A stretch of 64,000 nt of DNA, taken from positions 2,187,001 to 2,251,000 of the forward strand of contig NC_016745.1 in NCBI RefSeq assembly GCF_000243075.1, in the 5' to 3' direction. This stretch comes from Oceanimonas sp. GK1 (GTDB lineage Bacteria; Pseudomonadota; Gammaproteobacteria; Enterobacterales; Aeromonadaceae). Position numbers and translations under genes: made by a program. The notes below the pieces were generated by a model. The model searched no databases and was not told the DNA's origin. It saw only the letters and a program-made list of their open reading frames with translations. Positions 25,442 through 38,053 of the stretch are shown here, piece by piece (within the stretch, counting starts at the first letter, position 1; every line of letters starts with the position of its first letter).

Positions 25442-27376
25442 ATGCCGACAATTACCCTTCCCGATGGCAGCCAACGCCATTTCGAGCAACCCGTCACCAT
25501 CATGGACGTGGCCCAGGATATCGGTCCGGGCCTGGCCAAGGCCTGCATCGCCGGGCGCATCGATGGCGAGCTGGCGGATGCCTGTGAGCTCATCAGCCAC
25601 GACGCCACCCTGTCGATCATTACCGCCAAGGATCAGGACGGCCTCGAGATAATTCGTCACTCCTGCGCCCATCTGCTGGGACATGCCATCAAGCAACTGT
25701 GGCCTGAAACCAAAATGGCCATTGGTCCGGTGATCGACAACGGCTTTTACTATGATGTTGACCTCGAGCATACCCTGACCGAGGAAGACGTTCAGAAGCT
25801 GGAAGCCCGCATGCTGGAGCTGGCCAAGACCGAATACGCCGTGGTCAAAAAGAAGGTGAGCTGGCAGGAAGCGCGGGACACCTTTGCCCGTCGGCATGAG
25901 TCATACAAAATTGAGATCCTCGATCAAAACGTCAGCCAGCATGACAAGCCCGGTCTGTACCACCACGAGGAATACATCGACATGTGCCGGGGCCCGCACG
26001 TGCCCAATATGCGCTTCTGCCAGCACTTCAAGCTGCAGAAGGTCTCCGGCGCCTACTGGCGTGGTGATTCCAAGAACAAGATGCTACAGCGCATCTACGG
26101 CACCGCCTGGGCCGACAAGAAGGCACTGAAGTCCTACCTGGTGCAGCTGGAAGAAGCCGCCAAGCGGGATCACCGCAAGATAGGCAAACAGCTCGACCTG
26201 TACCACATGCAGGAAGAGGCCCCGGGCATGGTGTTCTGGCACAACGACGGCTGGACCATTTTCCGCGAGCTGGAAACCTTTGTGCGGGACAAGCTGCGCG
26301 AATACAAATATGAAGAGGTGAAAGGCCCCTTCATGATGGACAGGGTGCTGTGGGAGAAGTCCGGCCACTGGGACAAGTACGCCGATCACATGTTCACCAC
26401 CCATTCCGAAAGCCGGGATTACGCCATCAAGCCGATGAACTGCCCGGGCCACGTGCAGATCTTCAACCAGGGGCTGAAGTCCTACCGGGATCTGCCGCTG
26501 CGCATGGCCGAATTCGGCTGTTGCCACCGCAACGAGCCGAGCGGCGCCCTGCACGGTCTGATGCGGGTACGCGGCTTTACTCAGGATGATGCCCACATCT
26601 TCTGTACCGAAGATCAAATTCAGAGCGAAGTGTCCGCCTGTATCCAGATGGTGTACGACACCTACGAGACCTTCGGCTTCACCAACATCGCGGTCAAGCT
26701 GTCCACCCGTCCGGAGCAGCGCATCGGCAGCGACGAGATCTGGGACAAGGCCGAGCTGGCCCTGGAGCAGGCGCTCAAGGCCTACGGCATTGAATACGAG
26801 CTGCAGCCGGGCGAGGGGGCCTTTTACGGTCCCAAGATTGAATTCACCCTGCACGATTGCCTCAACCGTGCCTGGCAATGCGGCACCGTCCAGCTCGACT
26901 TCGCCCTGCCCGGTCGCCTGGGGGCCAGCTATGTGGGCGAAGACAACGAACGCCATGTGCCGGTGATGATCCACCGCGCCATTTTGGGCTCCATCGAGCG
27001 TTTTATCGGCATCCTGATTGAGGAATACGCCGGTCTGTTCCCGACCTGGCTGGCTCCCACCCAGGCGGTGGTACTGAACATTACCGACAATCAGTCCGAA
27101 TATGCCAAAAACCTGGTCGAGTCCCTGAATAATGTTGGCATTAGAGCCAAGGCGGACTTGAGAAATGAGAAAATTGGCTTTAAAATCCGCGAGCATACTC
27201 TCAAGCGGGTACCTTTCATGCTGGTATGTGGCGACAAAGAAGTCGACGCCGGCAAGGTAGCGGTTCGTACCCGAAAAGGGCAGGATCTGGGAACCTTCGA
27301 TGTTGACGCGCTGATCGCGCTCATTCAACAAGAGGTTCAGACCCGCGGAAAGAAAACAGTGGAGGATAGGTTATAA
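25442..27376 (+). CDS. thrS: Threonyl-tRNA synthetase
   Basis: Class II aminoacyl-tRNA synthetase, 644 aa (E. coli 642). N-terminal TGS domain ([15 protein letters not shown]), editing domain with [12 protein letters not shown] zinc-type histidines, catalytic core with the zinc ligands Cys in [10 protein letters not shown], motif 2 [12 protein letters not shown] and motif 3 [11 protein letters not shown], then the anticodon-binding domain. AAGGA lies 6 bases before ATG. The 180-base leader may hold the thrS autoregulatory operator known in E. coli, but I could not fold it with confidence. Confidence 0.98.
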   Translation: MPTITLPDGSQRHFEQPVTIMDVAQDIGPGLAKACIAGRIDGELADACELISHDATLSIITAKDQDGLEIIRHSCAHLLGHAIKQLWPETKMAIGPVIDNGFYYDVDLEHTLTEEDVQKLEARMLELAKTEYAVVKKKVSWQEARDTFARRHESYKIEILDQNVSQHDKPGLYHHEEYIDMCRGPHVPNMRFCQHFKLQKVSGAYWRGDSKNKMLQRIYGTAWADKKALKSYLVQLEEAAKRDHRKIGKQLDLYHMQEEAPGMVFWHNDGWTIFRELETFVRDKLREYKYEEVKGPFMMDRVLWEKSGHWDKYADHMFTTHSESRDYAIKPMNCPGHVQIFNQGLKSYRDLPLRMAEFGCCHRNEPSGALHGLMRVRGFTQDDAHIFCTEDQIQSEVSACIQMVYDTYETFGFTNIAVKLSTRPEQRIGSDEIWDKAELALEQALKAYGIEYELQPGEGAFYGPKIEFTLHDCLNRAWQCGTVQLDFALPGRLGASYVGEDNERHVPVMIHRAILGSIERFIGILIEEYAGLFPTWLAPTQAVVLNITDNQSEYAKNLVESLNNVGIRAKADLRNEKIGFKIREHTLKRVPFMLVCGDKEVDAGKVAVRTRKGQDLGTFDVDALIALIQQEVQTRGKKTVEDRL

Positions 27377-27915
27377 AAGGCGCCAAAAAAGGGGGCAAGC
27401 CCGCTCCCCGCAATCGACTGAATGAAGAAATCCGACTGAAAGAAGTTCGTCTGGTCGGCCTGGAAGGTGAAGCATTGGGGGTCGTGTCCATCAATGAGGC
27501 ACTGAGCGCTGCCAGCGAGGCGGGCGTCGATCTGGTGGAAATCAGTCCCAATGCCGAGCCTCCCGTTTGCCGAATCATGGATTACGGCAAGTTCCTTTAC
27601 GAAAAGAGTAAAGCGACCAAGGAACAGAAGAAAAAGCAGAAACAAATCCAGGTCAAGGAAATCAAATTCCGGCCCGGTACTGATGAAGGCGACTATCAGG
27701 TAAAGCTACGCAACCTGATTCGCTTTTTGGAAGAAGGCAATAAGGCCAAGGTCACGCTGCGATTCCGCGGTCGTGAAATGGCGCACCAGGAGCTCGGTTT
27801 TGACCTGCTTAACCGCATCAAGACCGAACTTGAAGAACTTGCCGTGGTTGAATCCTTTCCCAAGCTGGAAGGTCGCCAGGCAGTGATGGTGCTTGCCCCT
27901 AAGAAGAAACAGTAA
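27373..27915 (+). CDS. infC: Translation initiation factor IF-3, probable AUA start
   Basis: IF-3 (180 aa, same as E. coli) binds the 30S subunit and checks start-codon pairing. In frame with the conserved core, no ATG, GTG or TTG lies before codon 35; the first codon matching the E. coli AUU-AAA-GGC start is AUA-AAA-GGC at 27373. GGAGG at 27361-27365 is 7 bases upstream, and the start overlaps the thrS stop (ATAA). A rare start codon would retain the IF-3 autoregulation known from E. coli, where AUU is used. The linker is very Lys/Gln-rich (KEQKKKQKQ). Confidence 0.93.
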   Translation: MKGAKKGGKPAPRNRLNEEIRLKEVRLVGLEGEALGVVSINEALSAASEAGVDLVEISPNAEPPVCRIMDYGKFLYEKSKATKEQKKKQKQIQVKEIKFRPGTDEGDYQVKLRNLIRFLEEGNKAKVTLRFRGREMAHQELGFDLLNRIKTELEELAVVESFPKLEGRQAVMVLAPKKKQ

Positions 27916-27989
27916 GGTTCTGCAAGTAGCCGGGCAATGCGTCCGGCTCACCTTGTCTGTTTGATGTTATTAACAATGCGGAGTATTTC

Positions 27990-28187
27990 ATGCCTAAGAT
28001 GAAATCCAACAAGGGCGCTGCCAAGCGCTTCAAGAAAACCGGCTCTGGTGGCTTCAAGCGCAAGCAGTCCCACCTGCGTCACATCCTCACCAAGAAAAGC
28101 ACCAAGCGTAAGCGTCAGCTGCGCGGTAAGTGTCTGGTAGCGGCGTCTGACGTTGCCCAGATCAAATCCATGCTGCCCACCGCTTAA
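27990..28187 (+). CDS. rpmI: 50S ribosomal protein bL35
   Basis: 65-residue basic ribosomal protein, starting [14 protein letters not shown] and containing [14 protein letters not shown], both diagnostic of L35. It lies between infC and rplT in the classical IF3-L35-L20 operon; in E. coli its translation is repressed by L20. Confidence 0.98.
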   Translation: MPKMKSNKGAAKRFKKTGSGGFKRKQSHLRHILTKKSTKRKRQLRGKCLVAASDVAQIKSMLPTA

Positions 28188-28201
28188 GAGGAGAGTGAAC
28201 A

Positions 28202-28558
28202 ATGCCAAGAGTTAAACGTGGTGTCACTGCACGCGCTCGTCACAAGAAGATTCTGAAGCAGGCCAAAGGTTATTACGGTGCCCGTTCACGCGTTTATCGC
28301 GTAGCGGTACAAGCGGTAACCAAAGCCGGTCAGTATGCCTACCGTGACCGCCGTCAGAAAAAACGTCAGTTCCGTCAGCTGTGGATTGCCCGTATCAACG
28401 CGGCTTCCCGTCAGAACGGTCTGTCTTACAGCCGCTTCATCAACGGTCTGAAAAAGGCCTCTGTTGAAATCGATCGCAAGATCCTGGCTGACATCGCCGT
28501 GCACGACAAGACCACCTTCACCGCTCTGGTTGCCAAAGCGAAAGAAGCCCTGGCATAA
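28202..28558 (+). CDS. rplT: 50S ribosomal protein bL20
   Basis: 118-residue L20, needed for early 50S assembly and repressor of its own operon in E. coli. The start [16 protein letters not shown] and the [11 protein letters not shown] segment are invariant in the family. GAGAGTGA precedes the start. A terminator follows the stop. Confidence 0.98.
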   Translation: MPRVKRGVTARARHKKILKQAKGYYGARSRVYRVAVQAVTKAGQYAYRDRRQKKRQFRQLWIARINAASRQNGLSYSRFINGLKKASVEIDRKILADIAVHDKTTFTALVAKAKEALA

Positions 28559-28573
28559 GTCGGACTATGATGA

Positions 28574-29695
<1,122 letters not shown>

Positions 29696-29710
29696 GCGGC
29701 AGGAGCAATA

Positions 29711-32098
29711 ATGAAGTTTTCAAAATCATGGCTGGATGAATGGGTCAACACCGGTCTCAGCACCGAGGCCCTTGCCGAGCAGATCACCATGGCCGGACTG
29801 GAAGTGGATGGCATCGAGCCCGTCGCCGGTGACTTTTCCCAGGTCATCGTGGGTGAGGTGGTCGAATGCGGTCAGCACCCAGATGCCGACAAACTGCGCG
29901 TGACCAAAATTAATGTGGGCGGCGACGAGCTGCTCGACATCGTCTGTGGCGCACCCAACTGCCGCCAGGGCCTGAAAGTGGCGGTGGCCGTGGTCGGTGC
30001 CGTGCTGCCCGGCGATTTCAAAATCAAGAAAGCCAAGCTGCGCGGTCAGCCCTCTCACGGCATGCTGTGCTCCTACAATGAGCTCGGCATCGATATTGAG
30101 TCCGACGGCATCATCGAGCTGCCCGCCGACGCGCCCATCGGCACCGACGTGCGCGACTACCTGTCTCTGAACGACGTCACCATTGAAGTGGATCTGACCC
30201 CCAACCGTGCCGACTGCCTGAGCATGGCAGGGCTGGCTCGGGAAGTGGGCGTGCTCAACAACCAGGACGTGGCCTGGCCCGAGATTGCCGCCGTGCCGGC
30301 GACCATTGACGACCGGCTCGATATTCGCCTGGACGACCCCGCCGCCTGTCCCCGTTACCTGGGCCGGGTGGTGAAGAACATCAACGTCAAGGCCGAAACC
30401 CCGCAGTGGATGCAGGAAAAACTGCGCCGCAGCGGCATTCGCAGCATCGATCCGGTGGTGGACATCACCAACTTTGTGCTGCTGGAGTGGGGCCAGCCCA
30501 TGCACGCCTTTGATCTGAATACCCTGAACGGCGGTATTCGAGTACGCATGGCGGAGCAGGGCGAAAAACTGACCCTGCTTGACGGCAACGAAGTGACCCT
30601 GAACGCCGATACCCTGGTGATTGCCGACAGCGAGCGCCCCGTGGCCATGGCCGGCATCTTTGGTGGCGAGGCTACCGGTGTCACCGACACCACCCGCGAC
30701 GTACTGCTGGAGTGCGCCTTCTTCAGCCCGCTGGCCATCACCGGCCGGGCACGCAGCTACGGCCTGCACACCGACTCTTCCCACCGCTATGAGCGCGGCG
30801 TTGACTATCAGCTGCAGCACAAGGTGATGGAGCGCGCCACGGCGCTGCTGCTGGAGATCTGCGGCGGTGAGGCGGGCCCCGTGATTGAAGCCGTGGCCGA
30901 AGACAAGCTGCCCCAGGCCGCCACCGTGGCCCTGCGTCATGACAAGCTCAACCGGTTGATCGGCATCGACATCGACGCCGCCCAGGTGACCGAAATGCTG
31001 ACCCGACTGGGACTGGACGTCACCACCACCGCCGAGGGCTGGAGCGTGGTGGTGCCGAGTTACCGCTTCGATATCGCCATTGAAGAAGATCTGGTGGAAG
31101 AAGTGGCCCGTATCTATGGCTACAACCAGATTCCCGATGTAGCGCCCCGGGCCAATTTGTCCATGTCGTCCCACCGTGAGGCGCAGTTGCCACTGAACCG
31201 GCTCAAGGATGCCCTGGTGGACTTGGGCTACCAGGAAGCCATCACCTACAGCTTTGTGGATCCAGAGCAACAACAACTGCTGTTCCCGGGTGCTGAGCAC
31301 ATGGTACTGCCCAATCCCATCGCCGCCGACATGTCCGCCATGCGGCTGTCGTTGTGGCCGGGCCTGATCCAGGCGGCGGTATACAACCAGAACCGTCAGC
31401 AGTCACGGCTGCGCCTGTTTGAACAGGGGCTGATCTTTGTGCCCGACGACACCGCCGAGAACGGCGTGCGTCAGACCCCAGTGCTCGCCGGCCTGGTGCT
31501 GGGCGCGGTGGTGGACGAGCACTGGAGCATGAGCAGCCAGGCCGCCGACTTCTTTGACCTCAAGGGCGACGTGGAAAGCCTGCTGGCCCTCAGTGCCGAC
31601 GAACTGACCTTCAGTGTGGAGCGAGCCGAGCTGTCTGCCCTGCACCCGGGACAGTCGGCACGCCTGCTGCGTAACGGCCGGCCGGTAGGCCAGTTTGGCG
31701 CCCTGCACCCCAGTCTGCTGAAAAAAATGGGGCTCAAGTCTCAGGCTTACCTGTTTGAAATCGAGCTGGCCGCGCTGACCGAACGCCGGGTGCCGGAGGC
31801 GGTGGACATCTCCCGTTTCCCGGCCAACCGCCGCGACCTGGCCCTGGTTGTCGATCAGAACCTTGCCGCCGCCGATATCCTTGATTTGGTTAGGAAAGTT
31901 GGCGGTAATCAGCTGGTTGGATTAAACTTGTTTGACGTATACCAGGGGCAGGGGATCGCCGAAGGCAAGAAAAGCCTGGCACTCAGCCTGGTACTGCAGG
32001 ACACCCAACGGACGTTGGAAGAAAAGGAAATTGCCGACACTGTTGCTCGCATCGTAACGGCGGTATCCGACGAGTTTAATGCTTCCTTGAGGGATTGA
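29711..32098 (+). CDS. pheT: Phenylalanyl-tRNA synthetase beta subunit
   Basis: 795-residue beta subunit carrying the tRNA-binding EMAP-like domain (about residues 40-150), the B3/B4 editing domain that hydrolyses Tyr-tRNA(Phe), the catalytic-like domain and a C-terminal anticodon-binding domain. Start [12 protein letters not shown] matches the family. Directly followed by ihfA after 4 bases. Confidence 0.98.
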   Translation: MKFSKSWLDEWVNTGLSTEALAEQITMAGLEVDGIEPVAGDFSQVIVGEVVECGQHPDADKLRVTKINVGGDELLDIVCGAPNCRQGLKVAVAVVGAVLPGDFKIKKAKLRGQPSHGMLCSYNELGIDIESDGIIELPADAPIGTDVRDYLSLNDVTIEVDLTPNRADCLSMAGLAREVGVLNNQDVAWPEIAAVPATIDDRLDIRLDDPAACPRYLGRVVKNINVKAETPQWMQEKLRRSGIRSIDPVVDITNFVLLEWGQPMHAFDLNTLNGGIRVRMAEQGEKLTLLDGNEVTLNADTLVIADSERPVAMAGIFGGEATGVTDTTRDVLLECAFFSPLAITGRARSYGLHTDSSHRYERGVDYQLQHKVMERATALLLEICGGEAGPVIEAVAEDKLPQAATVALRHDKLNRLIGIDIDAAQVTEMLTRLGLDVTTTAEGWSVVVPSYRFDIAIEEDLVEEVARIYGYNQIPDVAPRANLSMSSHREAQLPLNRLKDALVDLGYQEAITYSFVDPEQQQLLFPGAEHMVLPNPIAADMSAMRLSLWPGLIQAAVYNQNRQQSRLRLFEQGLIFVPDDTAENGVRQTPVLAGLVLGAVVDEHWSMSSQAADFFDLKGDVESLLALSADELTFSVERAELSALHPGQSARLLRNGRPVGQFGALHPSLLKKMGLKSQAYLFEIELAALTERRVPEAVDISRFPANRRDLALVVDQNLAAADILDLVRKVGGNQLVGLNLFDVYQGQGIAEGKKSLALSLVLQDTQRTLEEKEIADTVARIVTAVSDEFNASLRD

Positions 32099-32102
32099 GC
32101 TT

Positions 32103-32405
32103 ATGGCGTTAACCAAGGCCGATATAGCAGAGCATTTGTTCACCCGGCTTGGCATCAGCAAACGGGATGCCAAGGACATGGTTGAAGCGTTTTTCGAAGA
32201 AATTCGTACCGCGCTGGAGCAGGGTGAACAGGTCAAGATTTCCGGTTTCGGCAATTTTGAGCTGCGCAACAAGGGGGAGCGCCCCGGGCGCAATCCCAAA
32301 ACCGGGGAAGACATTCCCATTTCGGCCAGGCGCGTCGTCACCTTTCGCCCGGGGCAAAAACTCAAGGCCCGGGTGGAAAACGCCGACCTGAACGACGCAG
32401 AGTAA
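32103..32405 (+). CDS. ihfA: Integration host factor alpha subunit
   Basis: 100-residue DNA-bending protein that pairs with IhfB. The beta-arm tip with its intercalating proline lies in [13 protein letters not shown], and the start [13 protein letters not shown] is typical. Last gene of the thrS-ihfA run, as in E. coli. Terminator follows. Confidence 0.98.
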   Translation: MALTKADIAEHLFTRLGISKRDAKDMVEAFFEEIRTALEQGEQVKISGFGNFELRNKGERPGRNPKTGEDIPISARRVVTFRPGQKLKARVENADLNDAE

Positions 32406-32409
32406 TACC

Positions 32410-32437
32410 GAAGCCAGGCAACCGCCTGGCTTCTTTG
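32410..32437 (+). terminator. Terminator after ihfA
   Basis: GAAGCCAGGC, 4-base loop, GCCTGGCTTC, then TTTGTGTTT. Confidence 0.85.
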
Positions 32438-32513
32438 TGTTTAGACTAAGGCACTATTGGCTCTGCGCCTCACAGGCTGTTAGCCTATGAGGCAGGATGG
32501 ACTTAGCAGAGGC

Positions 32514-33248
32514 ATGGGCGACGTGCAGAAAGGAAACATCGTCATTCTTACCGGGGCGGGCATTTCCGCCGAATCGGGCATTCGCACCTTTCGGGCCGCG
32601 GATGGCCTGTGGGAGGAGCACCGCATCGAAGACGTGGCCACACCGGAAGGTTACCAGCGGGATCCGGCGCTGGTGCAGCGTTTTTACAATCAACGCCGGG
32701 AGTTACTGCAAACGGTCGAGCCCAACGCCGCGCATTATGCCCTGGCCCGGCTGGAAGCCGAATGGCCGGAGCAGGTGACCATTGTGACGCAAAACATCGA
32801 TGATCTCCATGAGCGGGCCGGCAGCCACAACGTGCTGCACATGCACGGCGAGCTGCTCAAGGCCCGCTGCCCCCACAGCAATCAGACCATCAGCTGGACC
32901 GGTCCCCTGCATACCACGGATCTGTGCCATTGCTGCCAGTTCCCCGAGCCCCTGCGCCCCCACGTGGTCTGGTTTGGCGAAATGCCCTTGCTGCTGGATC
33001 GCATCTACCAGGCCTTGAGCGAGGCCAGCCTGTTTATCGCCATCGGCACCTCGGGTAATGTTTATCCGGCCGCCGGCTTCGTGCATGAGGCCGCCATGCA
33101 CCATGCCCATACCCTGGAAATCAACCTGGCGCCGAGTGAGGTGCAGGACAATTTTGACGAGCACCGTTATGGCCCCGCCACTCGGGTGGTGACCGACTAC
33201 GTCAACGAGCTGCTGGCCGGCCGCAACAGAAAAATCCTCAGCCGTTAA
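32514..33248 (+). CDS. cobB: CobB, NAD-dependent protein deacylase (sirtuin)
   Basis: SIR2-family deacylase removing acetyl and succinyl groups from lysines. NAD-binding [15 protein letters not shown], the [11 protein letters not shown] motif with catalytic His in HMHGELL, and zinc-site cysteines (RCPH and CHCC) are visible. FYNQRR keeps the Tyr/Arg pair that recognises acidic acyl groups in E. coli CobB. The frame is open to 32487; the ATG at 32514 and a GTG at 32523 (with GAGG upstream) are alternatives. Confidence 0.93.
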   Translation: MGDVQKGNIVILTGAGISAESGIRTFRAADGLWEEHRIEDVATPEGYQRDPALVQRFYNQRRELLQTVEPNAAHYALARLEAEWPEQVTIVTQNIDDLHERAGSHNVLHMHGELLKARCPHSNQTISWTGPLHTTDLCHCCQFPEPLRPHVVWFGEMPLLLDRIYQALSEASLFIAIGTSGNVYPAAGFVHEAAMHHAHTLEINLAPSEVQDNFDEHRYGPATRVVTDYVNELLAGRNRKILSR

Positions 33249-33270
33249 ACAACTTGATCCCTTAAACAAC

Positions 33271-33293
33271 AAGGCCCGCAAATGCGGGCCTTT
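33271..33293. terminator. Terminator between cobB and potD
   Basis: AAGGCCCGCA / TGCGGGCCTT hairpin between the converging genes. Confidence 0.85.
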
Positions 33294-33298
33294 CAACA

Positions 33299-34348
33299 TT
33301 ACTGGGTACGCAGCTTGACCCAGAATTGCTCGTAAATGGCGAGTACTTCATCCCCCAGATCATCCTGGAAGTGGCCCTTTTCCACCACCTCCGCCGACGG
33401 GAACAAGACCGGGTTGGTGGCCAGCTCCGCCGGCAGCAGGGCCTTGGCGCCCTGGTTGGGCACCGCCAGCCCCAGCTCGCTGATGATCTGCGCGGCCACC
33501 GCCGGGCGCATCAGGTAGTCCAGGAACTGGTGCGCGGCCTCCACCGACTTGGCATTGGCCGGAATGGCGGCGCTGTCTACCCAGAAAATGGCGCCTTCCT
33601 CGGGATACACATACTCCAGGTTCAGGCCGTCCTGCTGGGTCTTGTAGGCCTGATCACTCCACAGCAGACCGATGCTGGTCTCGCCGGTGACGTAGGGCAT
33701 GCGCGGGTTGTCGGAATTGTACAGCAGCACGTTATCCTTCAGGGTCACCAGCTTCTCATAGGCGGCTTCAATTTCCTGTGAGTCCCGGCTGTTGGCGGAA
33801 TGGCCCAGGGTCAGCAGCGCCATCTGGTAATTCTCGCGAATGTCGTCGGTCAGCATCAGCTGGCCGTTGAAATCCGGGCTCCACAAATCCGCCCAGCGAG
33901 TCACCTCGGCCTCGGGCAGCTCATCCCGGTTCACCGCAATGGCGGTGCTGCCAAAGGCGTAGGGGGTGCTGTAAGTGTTGCCCTTGTCAAAGTCCCGATC
34001 CAGCAGCCCCGGCTCCAGCTGGGCAAAGTGGGGCAGCTTGCTCTTGTCCAGGGGTTGCAGCATGCCTTCCCGGGCCATCTTGCTCAGCATGTAACTGGAC
34101 GGAAAAATCACATCGTAGCTTTCTTTGGCACCGCTGGTCTGCAGCAGCTTCAGCTTGGCGTAGAGCGCCTCGTTGGAGTCGAAGCTGGCGTAATCCACCG
34201 CCACGCCGGTTTCCTGGGTAAAGGCCTGCAATACGCCTTCGGGCAGGTATTCGGCCCAGGCGTAAACGGCCAGGCGGTCTTCGGCCACGGCCAGGGTGGG
34301 GAGGGCGGCGGCCAGTGCCACTGCCAGCGGGTAACAGCGAATCTTCAT
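33299..34348 (-). CDS. potD: PotD, spermidine/putrescine-binding periplasmic protein
   Basis: 349-residue periplasmic solute-binding protein with a signal peptide ending near LPTLAVA. Polyamine-contact region features such as VYAWAEYLPEGVL, YDVIFPSSYMLSKM and AIFWVDSAAIPANAK match PotD/PotF proteins. It is the last gene of potABCD here, 2 bases after potC. Spermidine rather than putrescine preference is inferred from the PotABCD gene order. Confidence 0.93.
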   Translation of the reverse strand: MKIRCYPLAVALAAALPTLAVAEDRLAVYAWAEYLPEGVLQAFTQETGVAVDYASFDSNEALYAKLKLLQTSGAKESYDVIFPSSYMLSKMAREGMLQPLDKSKLPHFAQLEPGLLDRDFDKGNTYSTPYAFGSTAIAVNRDELPEAEVTRWADLWSPDFNGQLMLTDDIRENYQMALLTLGHSANSRDSQEIEAAYEKLVTLKDNVLLYNSDNPRMPYVTGETSIGLLWSDQAYKTQQDGLNLEYVYPEEGAIFWVDSAAIPANAKSVEAAHQFLDYLMRPAVAAQIISELGLAVPNQGAKALLPAELATNPVLFPSAEVVEKGHFQDDLGDEVLAIYEQFWVKLRTQ

Positions 34349-34349
34349 A

Positions 34350-35117
34350 TCAGCGTTTGTCCCTTAACAACAGTTGAGAAATCACCACCAGTACCAGCGA
34401 CGCCGCCAGCATCAGGGTGGCCAGTGCATTAACCTCGGGGGAAACTCCCACCTTGACCATGGAGTAAATCTTGAGCGGCAGAATGTCGTAGCCGGGCCCG
34501 GTCACAAAGGAGCTGACAATGACGTCGTCCAGCGACAGGGTAAAGCTCAGCAGCCAGCCGGCGGCAATGGCCGGGCGGGCCAGCGGCCACAGAATGCGCC
34601 GTAAAATCACGGTTTCACCGGCGCCCAGATCCCGGGCCGCCTCTATCATGCGCACATCAAACCCCTTGAGCCGGGAAAACACCGTGATCACCACAAACGG
34701 CAGGCAAAAAGTCACGTGGGCAAACAGCAGCGACCAGAACCCCAGGGACACGCCGATCACCACAAACAGCGCCAGCAGGGAGATGGCCATCACGATATCC
34801 GGCGACATCATCACCACAAACAGCATGCCGCCCACAAAACGCTTGCCACGAAAACGGTAGCGATACAGGGCCACCGCCGCCAGGGTGCCGATCAGGGTGG
34901 CGATGGTGGCCGACAGCAGGGCCACGGTCACCGAATGGCGCGCCGCTTCCATCAACCCGGCGTTATTGGCCAGACGCTGATACCAGTCGAGGGTGAAGCC
35001 ATCCCAGCGTACACCGAAACGGGAGCTGTTGAAGGAGTTCATCACCAGCACCCCGATGGGCAGATACAGACAGCCGAACACCAGCAACAGCAGGCTGCCT
35101 TTCAGCCAGTTGATCAT
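34350..35117 (-). CDS. potC: PotC, polyamine ABC transporter permease
   Basis: 255-residue inner-membrane permease with six helices and the EAA loop ([20 protein letters not shown]) that docks on PotA. Starts at [10 protein letters not shown], overlapping the potB stop by 4 bases (translational coupling). The longer frame upstream is out-of-frame potB. Confidence 0.94.
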   Translation of the reverse strand: MINWLKGSLLLLVFGCLYLPIGVLVMNSFNSSRFGVRWDGFTLDWYQRLANNAGLMEAARHSVTVALLSATIATLIGTLAAVALYRYRFRGKRFVGGMLFVVMMSPDIVMAISLLALFVVIGVSLGFWSLLFAHVTFCLPFVVITVFSRLKGFDVRMIEAARDLGAGETVILRRILWPLARPAIAAGWLLSFTLSLDDVIVSSFVTGPGYDILPLKIYSMVKVGVSPEVNALATLMLAASLVLVVISQLLLRDKR

Positions 35118-35971
35118 TCCAGCGTCTCCTTGCGGTTGAGCAGTTTGCCGGCCTGGTAGTACGCCAGCATCAGCAGCGCCATCAGCAGAGTCAGGGTCAC
35201 GCTGGTGGCGGCACCAAAGGGCCAGTCGCGAATATTGAGGAACTGGGTCTTGATGATGTTGCCGATCAGCAGGTGCTTGGCGCCGCCCAGCAGATCCGAG
35301 ATATAGAACATGCCGAGCGCCGGCAGAAACACCAGCAGGCAACCGGCCACAATGCCGGGCAGGGTCAGCGGCAGAATCACCCGCACAAAGCGGGGCAGGG
35401 CGCCGGCACCCAGATCCCGGGCCGCTTCCAGCAGGCGGTGGTCAAGTTTTTCAATGGCGGCATAGAGCGGCAGTATCATGAACGGCAGCAGAATGTACAC
35501 CAGACCAATGATCACCGCGGCCTCGGTAAACACGATGCGCAGTGGTTGTTCGATAATGCCCAGGGCCAGCAGCCCCTGGTTGAGCAGTCCCTTGGTGCCC
35601 AGCACCGCCTTCAGGGCGTAGGTGCGGATCAGCGAGTTGGTCCAGAACGGCACTATGATCAGGAACAGCATAACCGGTCGCCAGCGCGCCGGCAGGCCGG
35701 CCACCACAAAGGCGAACGGATAGCCGATCAGCAGGCACAGCAGGGTGGCCAGGCCCGCCATCATCAGCGAATGCCACAGCACCTTGAAGTACATGGGGTC
35801 AAACAGCCGGCCGTAGTTGTCGGCGGTGAACACCAGGCTCACCAGGCTGGCGTGATCCCGGGTCAGGAAGCTGGTGGCGATGATCATCAGGTTGGGCAGA
35901 AACACAAACAGCAGCAGCCAGCCGACGATCACGCCTACCGCCAGGTTACGAAACCCGTTAGTGTTGTTCAT
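35114..35971 (-). CDS. potB: PotB, polyamine ABC transporter permease
   Basis: 285-residue permease; six hydrophobic segments and the EAA loop [20 protein letters not shown]. Partner of PotC in the heterodimeric channel. Its start overlaps the end of potA by 14 bases and its stop overlaps potC. Confidence 0.95.
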   Translation of the reverse strand: MNNTNGFRNLAVGVIVGWLLLFVFLPNLMIIATSFLTRDHASLVSLVFTADNYGRLFDPMYFKVLWHSLMMAGLATLLCLLIGYPFAFVVAGLPARWRPVMLFLIIVPFWTNSLIRTYALKAVLGTKGLLNQGLLALGIIEQPLRIVFTEAAVIIGLVYILLPFMILPLYAAIEKLDHRLLEAARDLGAGALPRFVRVILPLTLPGIVAGCLLVFLPALGMFYISDLLGGAKHLLIGNIIKTQFLNIRDWPFGAATSVTLTLLMALLMLAYYQAGKLLNRKETLE

Positions 35972-37061
35972 AAGGCAGCACCACTTCCCAGCCGTCCACC
36001 CAGCTGATGTTCACCTGCTGACCCAGGGCATAATCCGGCTCGGGATCGTCTTCATCGAAAAATGCCGACACCAATATGTCCCGGCCGCCGTCGAGCCGTA
36101 TCCGGGAGTCCAGGGTCGCGCCCTTGTACTGACGATCCACGACCTGCCCGGTGATCCCCGAGCCGTTGTCACCGGGCAGGCACGCCGACATGCGCACATC
36201 TTCCGGGCGCAACAGCACGCACACCCGATCGCCGGGGCTGAAGGCGTGGCGGCTGTGTACCAGGCAGTCGCGGCCTTCCACCCGGGCATGCCATCCCTGC
36301 TCGGCGGGGGCGAGCAGCTCGCCGTCGAGAATGTTGATTTCCCCGATAAAGCGCGCCACAAACAGGTTGGCCGGCGACTCGTAAATATCCCGGGGCGACC
36401 CTTCCTGCACCACCCGGCCGCCCTGCATCACCAGAATGCGATCGGACATGGACAGGGCCTCATCCTGATCGTGAGTGACGAACACAAAGGTAATGCCTAG
36501 CCGGCGCTGCAGTGCCTTCAGCTCCACCTGCATCTGTTTGCGCAGCTTGTAGTCGAGGGCACTGAGCGACTCATCCAGCAGCAGCAACCGGGGGCGGTTG
36601 ACCACGGCCCGGGCAATGGCGATGCGCTGTTGCTGGCCACCGGACAACTGGTGCGGATAGCGACCGGACAGGTGTTCAAGCTGGACCATCTTCAGTGCCT
36701 CTTCCACCCGCGCATTCAGCTCCGCCCTGGCCACCTTCTGCATGCGCAGGCCAAAGGCCACGTTGTCGAAAATGGTCATGTGGGGAAACAGGGCGTAGCT
36801 CTGAAACACGGTATTGACGTGGCGCTGTTCGGCGGGCACTTGCGTGATGTCGTCACCGGCGAGGGTAATGTGCCCGGCATCGGCGGTTTCCAGCCCGGCG
36901 AGCAGGCGTAACACCGTGGTCTTGCCACAGCCGGAAGGACCCAGCAGGGTAAGAAATTCGCCGTCGTAAATGGACAAGTCCAGGTTGTCGATGATGGTCT
37001 TGCCGTCATAGGCCTTGGTGATGCCGGCAAGGGTAACGATGGGATCTTTGTGAACGGCCAT
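35958..37061 (-). CDS. potA: PotA, polyamine ABC transporter ATPase
   Basis: 367-residue ATPase: Walker [10 protein letters not shown] at about residues 41-49, signature [12 protein letters not shown], Walker B LLLLDES, and H-loop VTHDQDEA; a C-terminal OB-type regulatory domain follows. The Walker B has DES (not DEP), as in E. coli PotA. Start [14 protein letters not shown]; an open frame continues upstream but is not conserved. First gene of potABCD. Confidence 0.95.
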   Translation of the reverse strand: MAVHKDPIVTLAGITKAYDGKTIIDNLDLSIYDGEFLTLLGPSGCGKTTVLRLLAGLETADAGHITLAGDDITQVPAEQRHVNTVFQSYALFPHMTIFDNVAFGLRMQKVARAELNARVEEALKMVQLEHLSGRYPHQLSGGQQQRIAIARAVVNRPRLLLLDESLSALDYKLRKQMQVELKALQRRLGITFVFVTHDQDEALSMSDRILVMQGGRVVQEGSPRDIYESPANLFVARFIGEINILDGELLAPAEQGWHARVEGRDCLVHSRHAFSPGDRVCVLLRPEDVRMSACLPGDNGSGITGQVVDRQYKGATLDSRIRLDGGRDILVSAFFDEDDPEPDYALGQQVNISWVDGWEVVLPYEQH

Positions 37062-37291
37062 TTGCCTGAATGCACCTCGATAGGAACGCCCGGCGTTCGG
37101 TATGGTAAAGGAAGCGCGCATTCTAGGACTCGTCCGGAGTGAAGCAAAGCAAATAAAAATTGCCACAACAAACGGATTTGTTGTTTAACCGCCGGCACCA
37201 TGGGCGCCGTTTTTATCCTGTCGACAACGGGTTACGAGAGCCGGCCGATGCCGTTATAATGGCCCCATTCCCTGAACCAGATCCCATAGCA

Positions 37292-38053
37292 ATGAACGAA
37301 CCCAGATTTACCCGCCTTCAGCAGTCACTGGAACGCGGTTTTTCGCTTAAGCCCAGGGCCGTCTTCCAGGAAGGTTGGGAGCGGATCCACGGCGCCAAAC
37401 TGACACTGCTGCTGGCCGCCATCGGGGTGGCCGGCAGCTGGCTGGTGCTGAACCAGCTGCTGCTGAGCGTTACCGGCGACAGCGAAACCGGTGACTGGCG
37501 CGCCAGCCTGCTGGGCCTGTTGATCTCGATGATCATGGCGCCCATGAGCGGTGGCCTGGACATGATGGGCATTCACCGGGCGGTCAACAAGCCCATTCGT
37601 CCCAGCCAGATCTTTGATTATTTCCGTTACGTGCTGCCGCTGGCGGTGGCCAGCCTGATCATGGGCTTTATGACCAGCCTGTTTTTGCCCCTGGGGGTGG
37701 CATTGGGGCTGCCGGCGGCACTGTCAATGCTGCCTACCCTGGTGGTGAGCGTGGCGCTGATGTTCGTGTTTCCGCTGATCCTGGAAAAAGGCCTGAGCCC
37801 GTTTCAGGCCATTCTGGTTTCCCTCCGGCTGTTCGCCCGCCAGTGGCTGAACCTCATCGCCATTCACCTGCTGCTGGCCCTGTTGTTCATGGCCGCCGTG
37901 CTGACCTTTGGCATTGGCCTGATCTGGGCCGCCCCGCTTTACATGGTGGTCAAGGGCATTATTTACCGGGAAGCCTGCGGCGTGGAAGGCATGACTGACG
38001 ACGGCGCCGTACCGGCGTCTGCTTCACCTTCAGGAGATCATTTCGAGGCATGA
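37292..38053 (+). CDS. Uncharacterised inner-membrane protein
   Basis: 253-residue protein with a basic hydrophilic N-terminus (about 40 residues) and about six hydrophobic helices; ends in a short polar tail. No catalytic or transport motif recognised. The stop overlaps the start of the next gene by 4 bases (ATGA), so the pair is probably co-translated. Alternative starts at 37259 or upstream cannot be excluded. Divergent from potA. Confidence 0.7.
   Translation: MNEPRFTRLQQSLERGFSLKPRAVFQEGWERIHGAKLTLLLAAIGVAGSWLVLNQLLLSVTGDSETGDWRASLLGLLISMIMAPMSGGLDMMGIHRAVNKPIRPSQIFDYFRYVLPLAVASLIMGFMTSLFLPLGVALGLPAALSMLPTLVVSVALMFVFPLILEKGLSPFQAILVSLRLFARQWLNLIAIHLLLALLFMAAVLTFGIGLIWAAPLYMVVKGIIYREACGVEGMTDDGAVPASASPSGDHFEA

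Noticed and set aside
29726..31300. 524-codon frame opposite pheT
   Set aside because: Antisense to a certain gene, with typical shadow composition.
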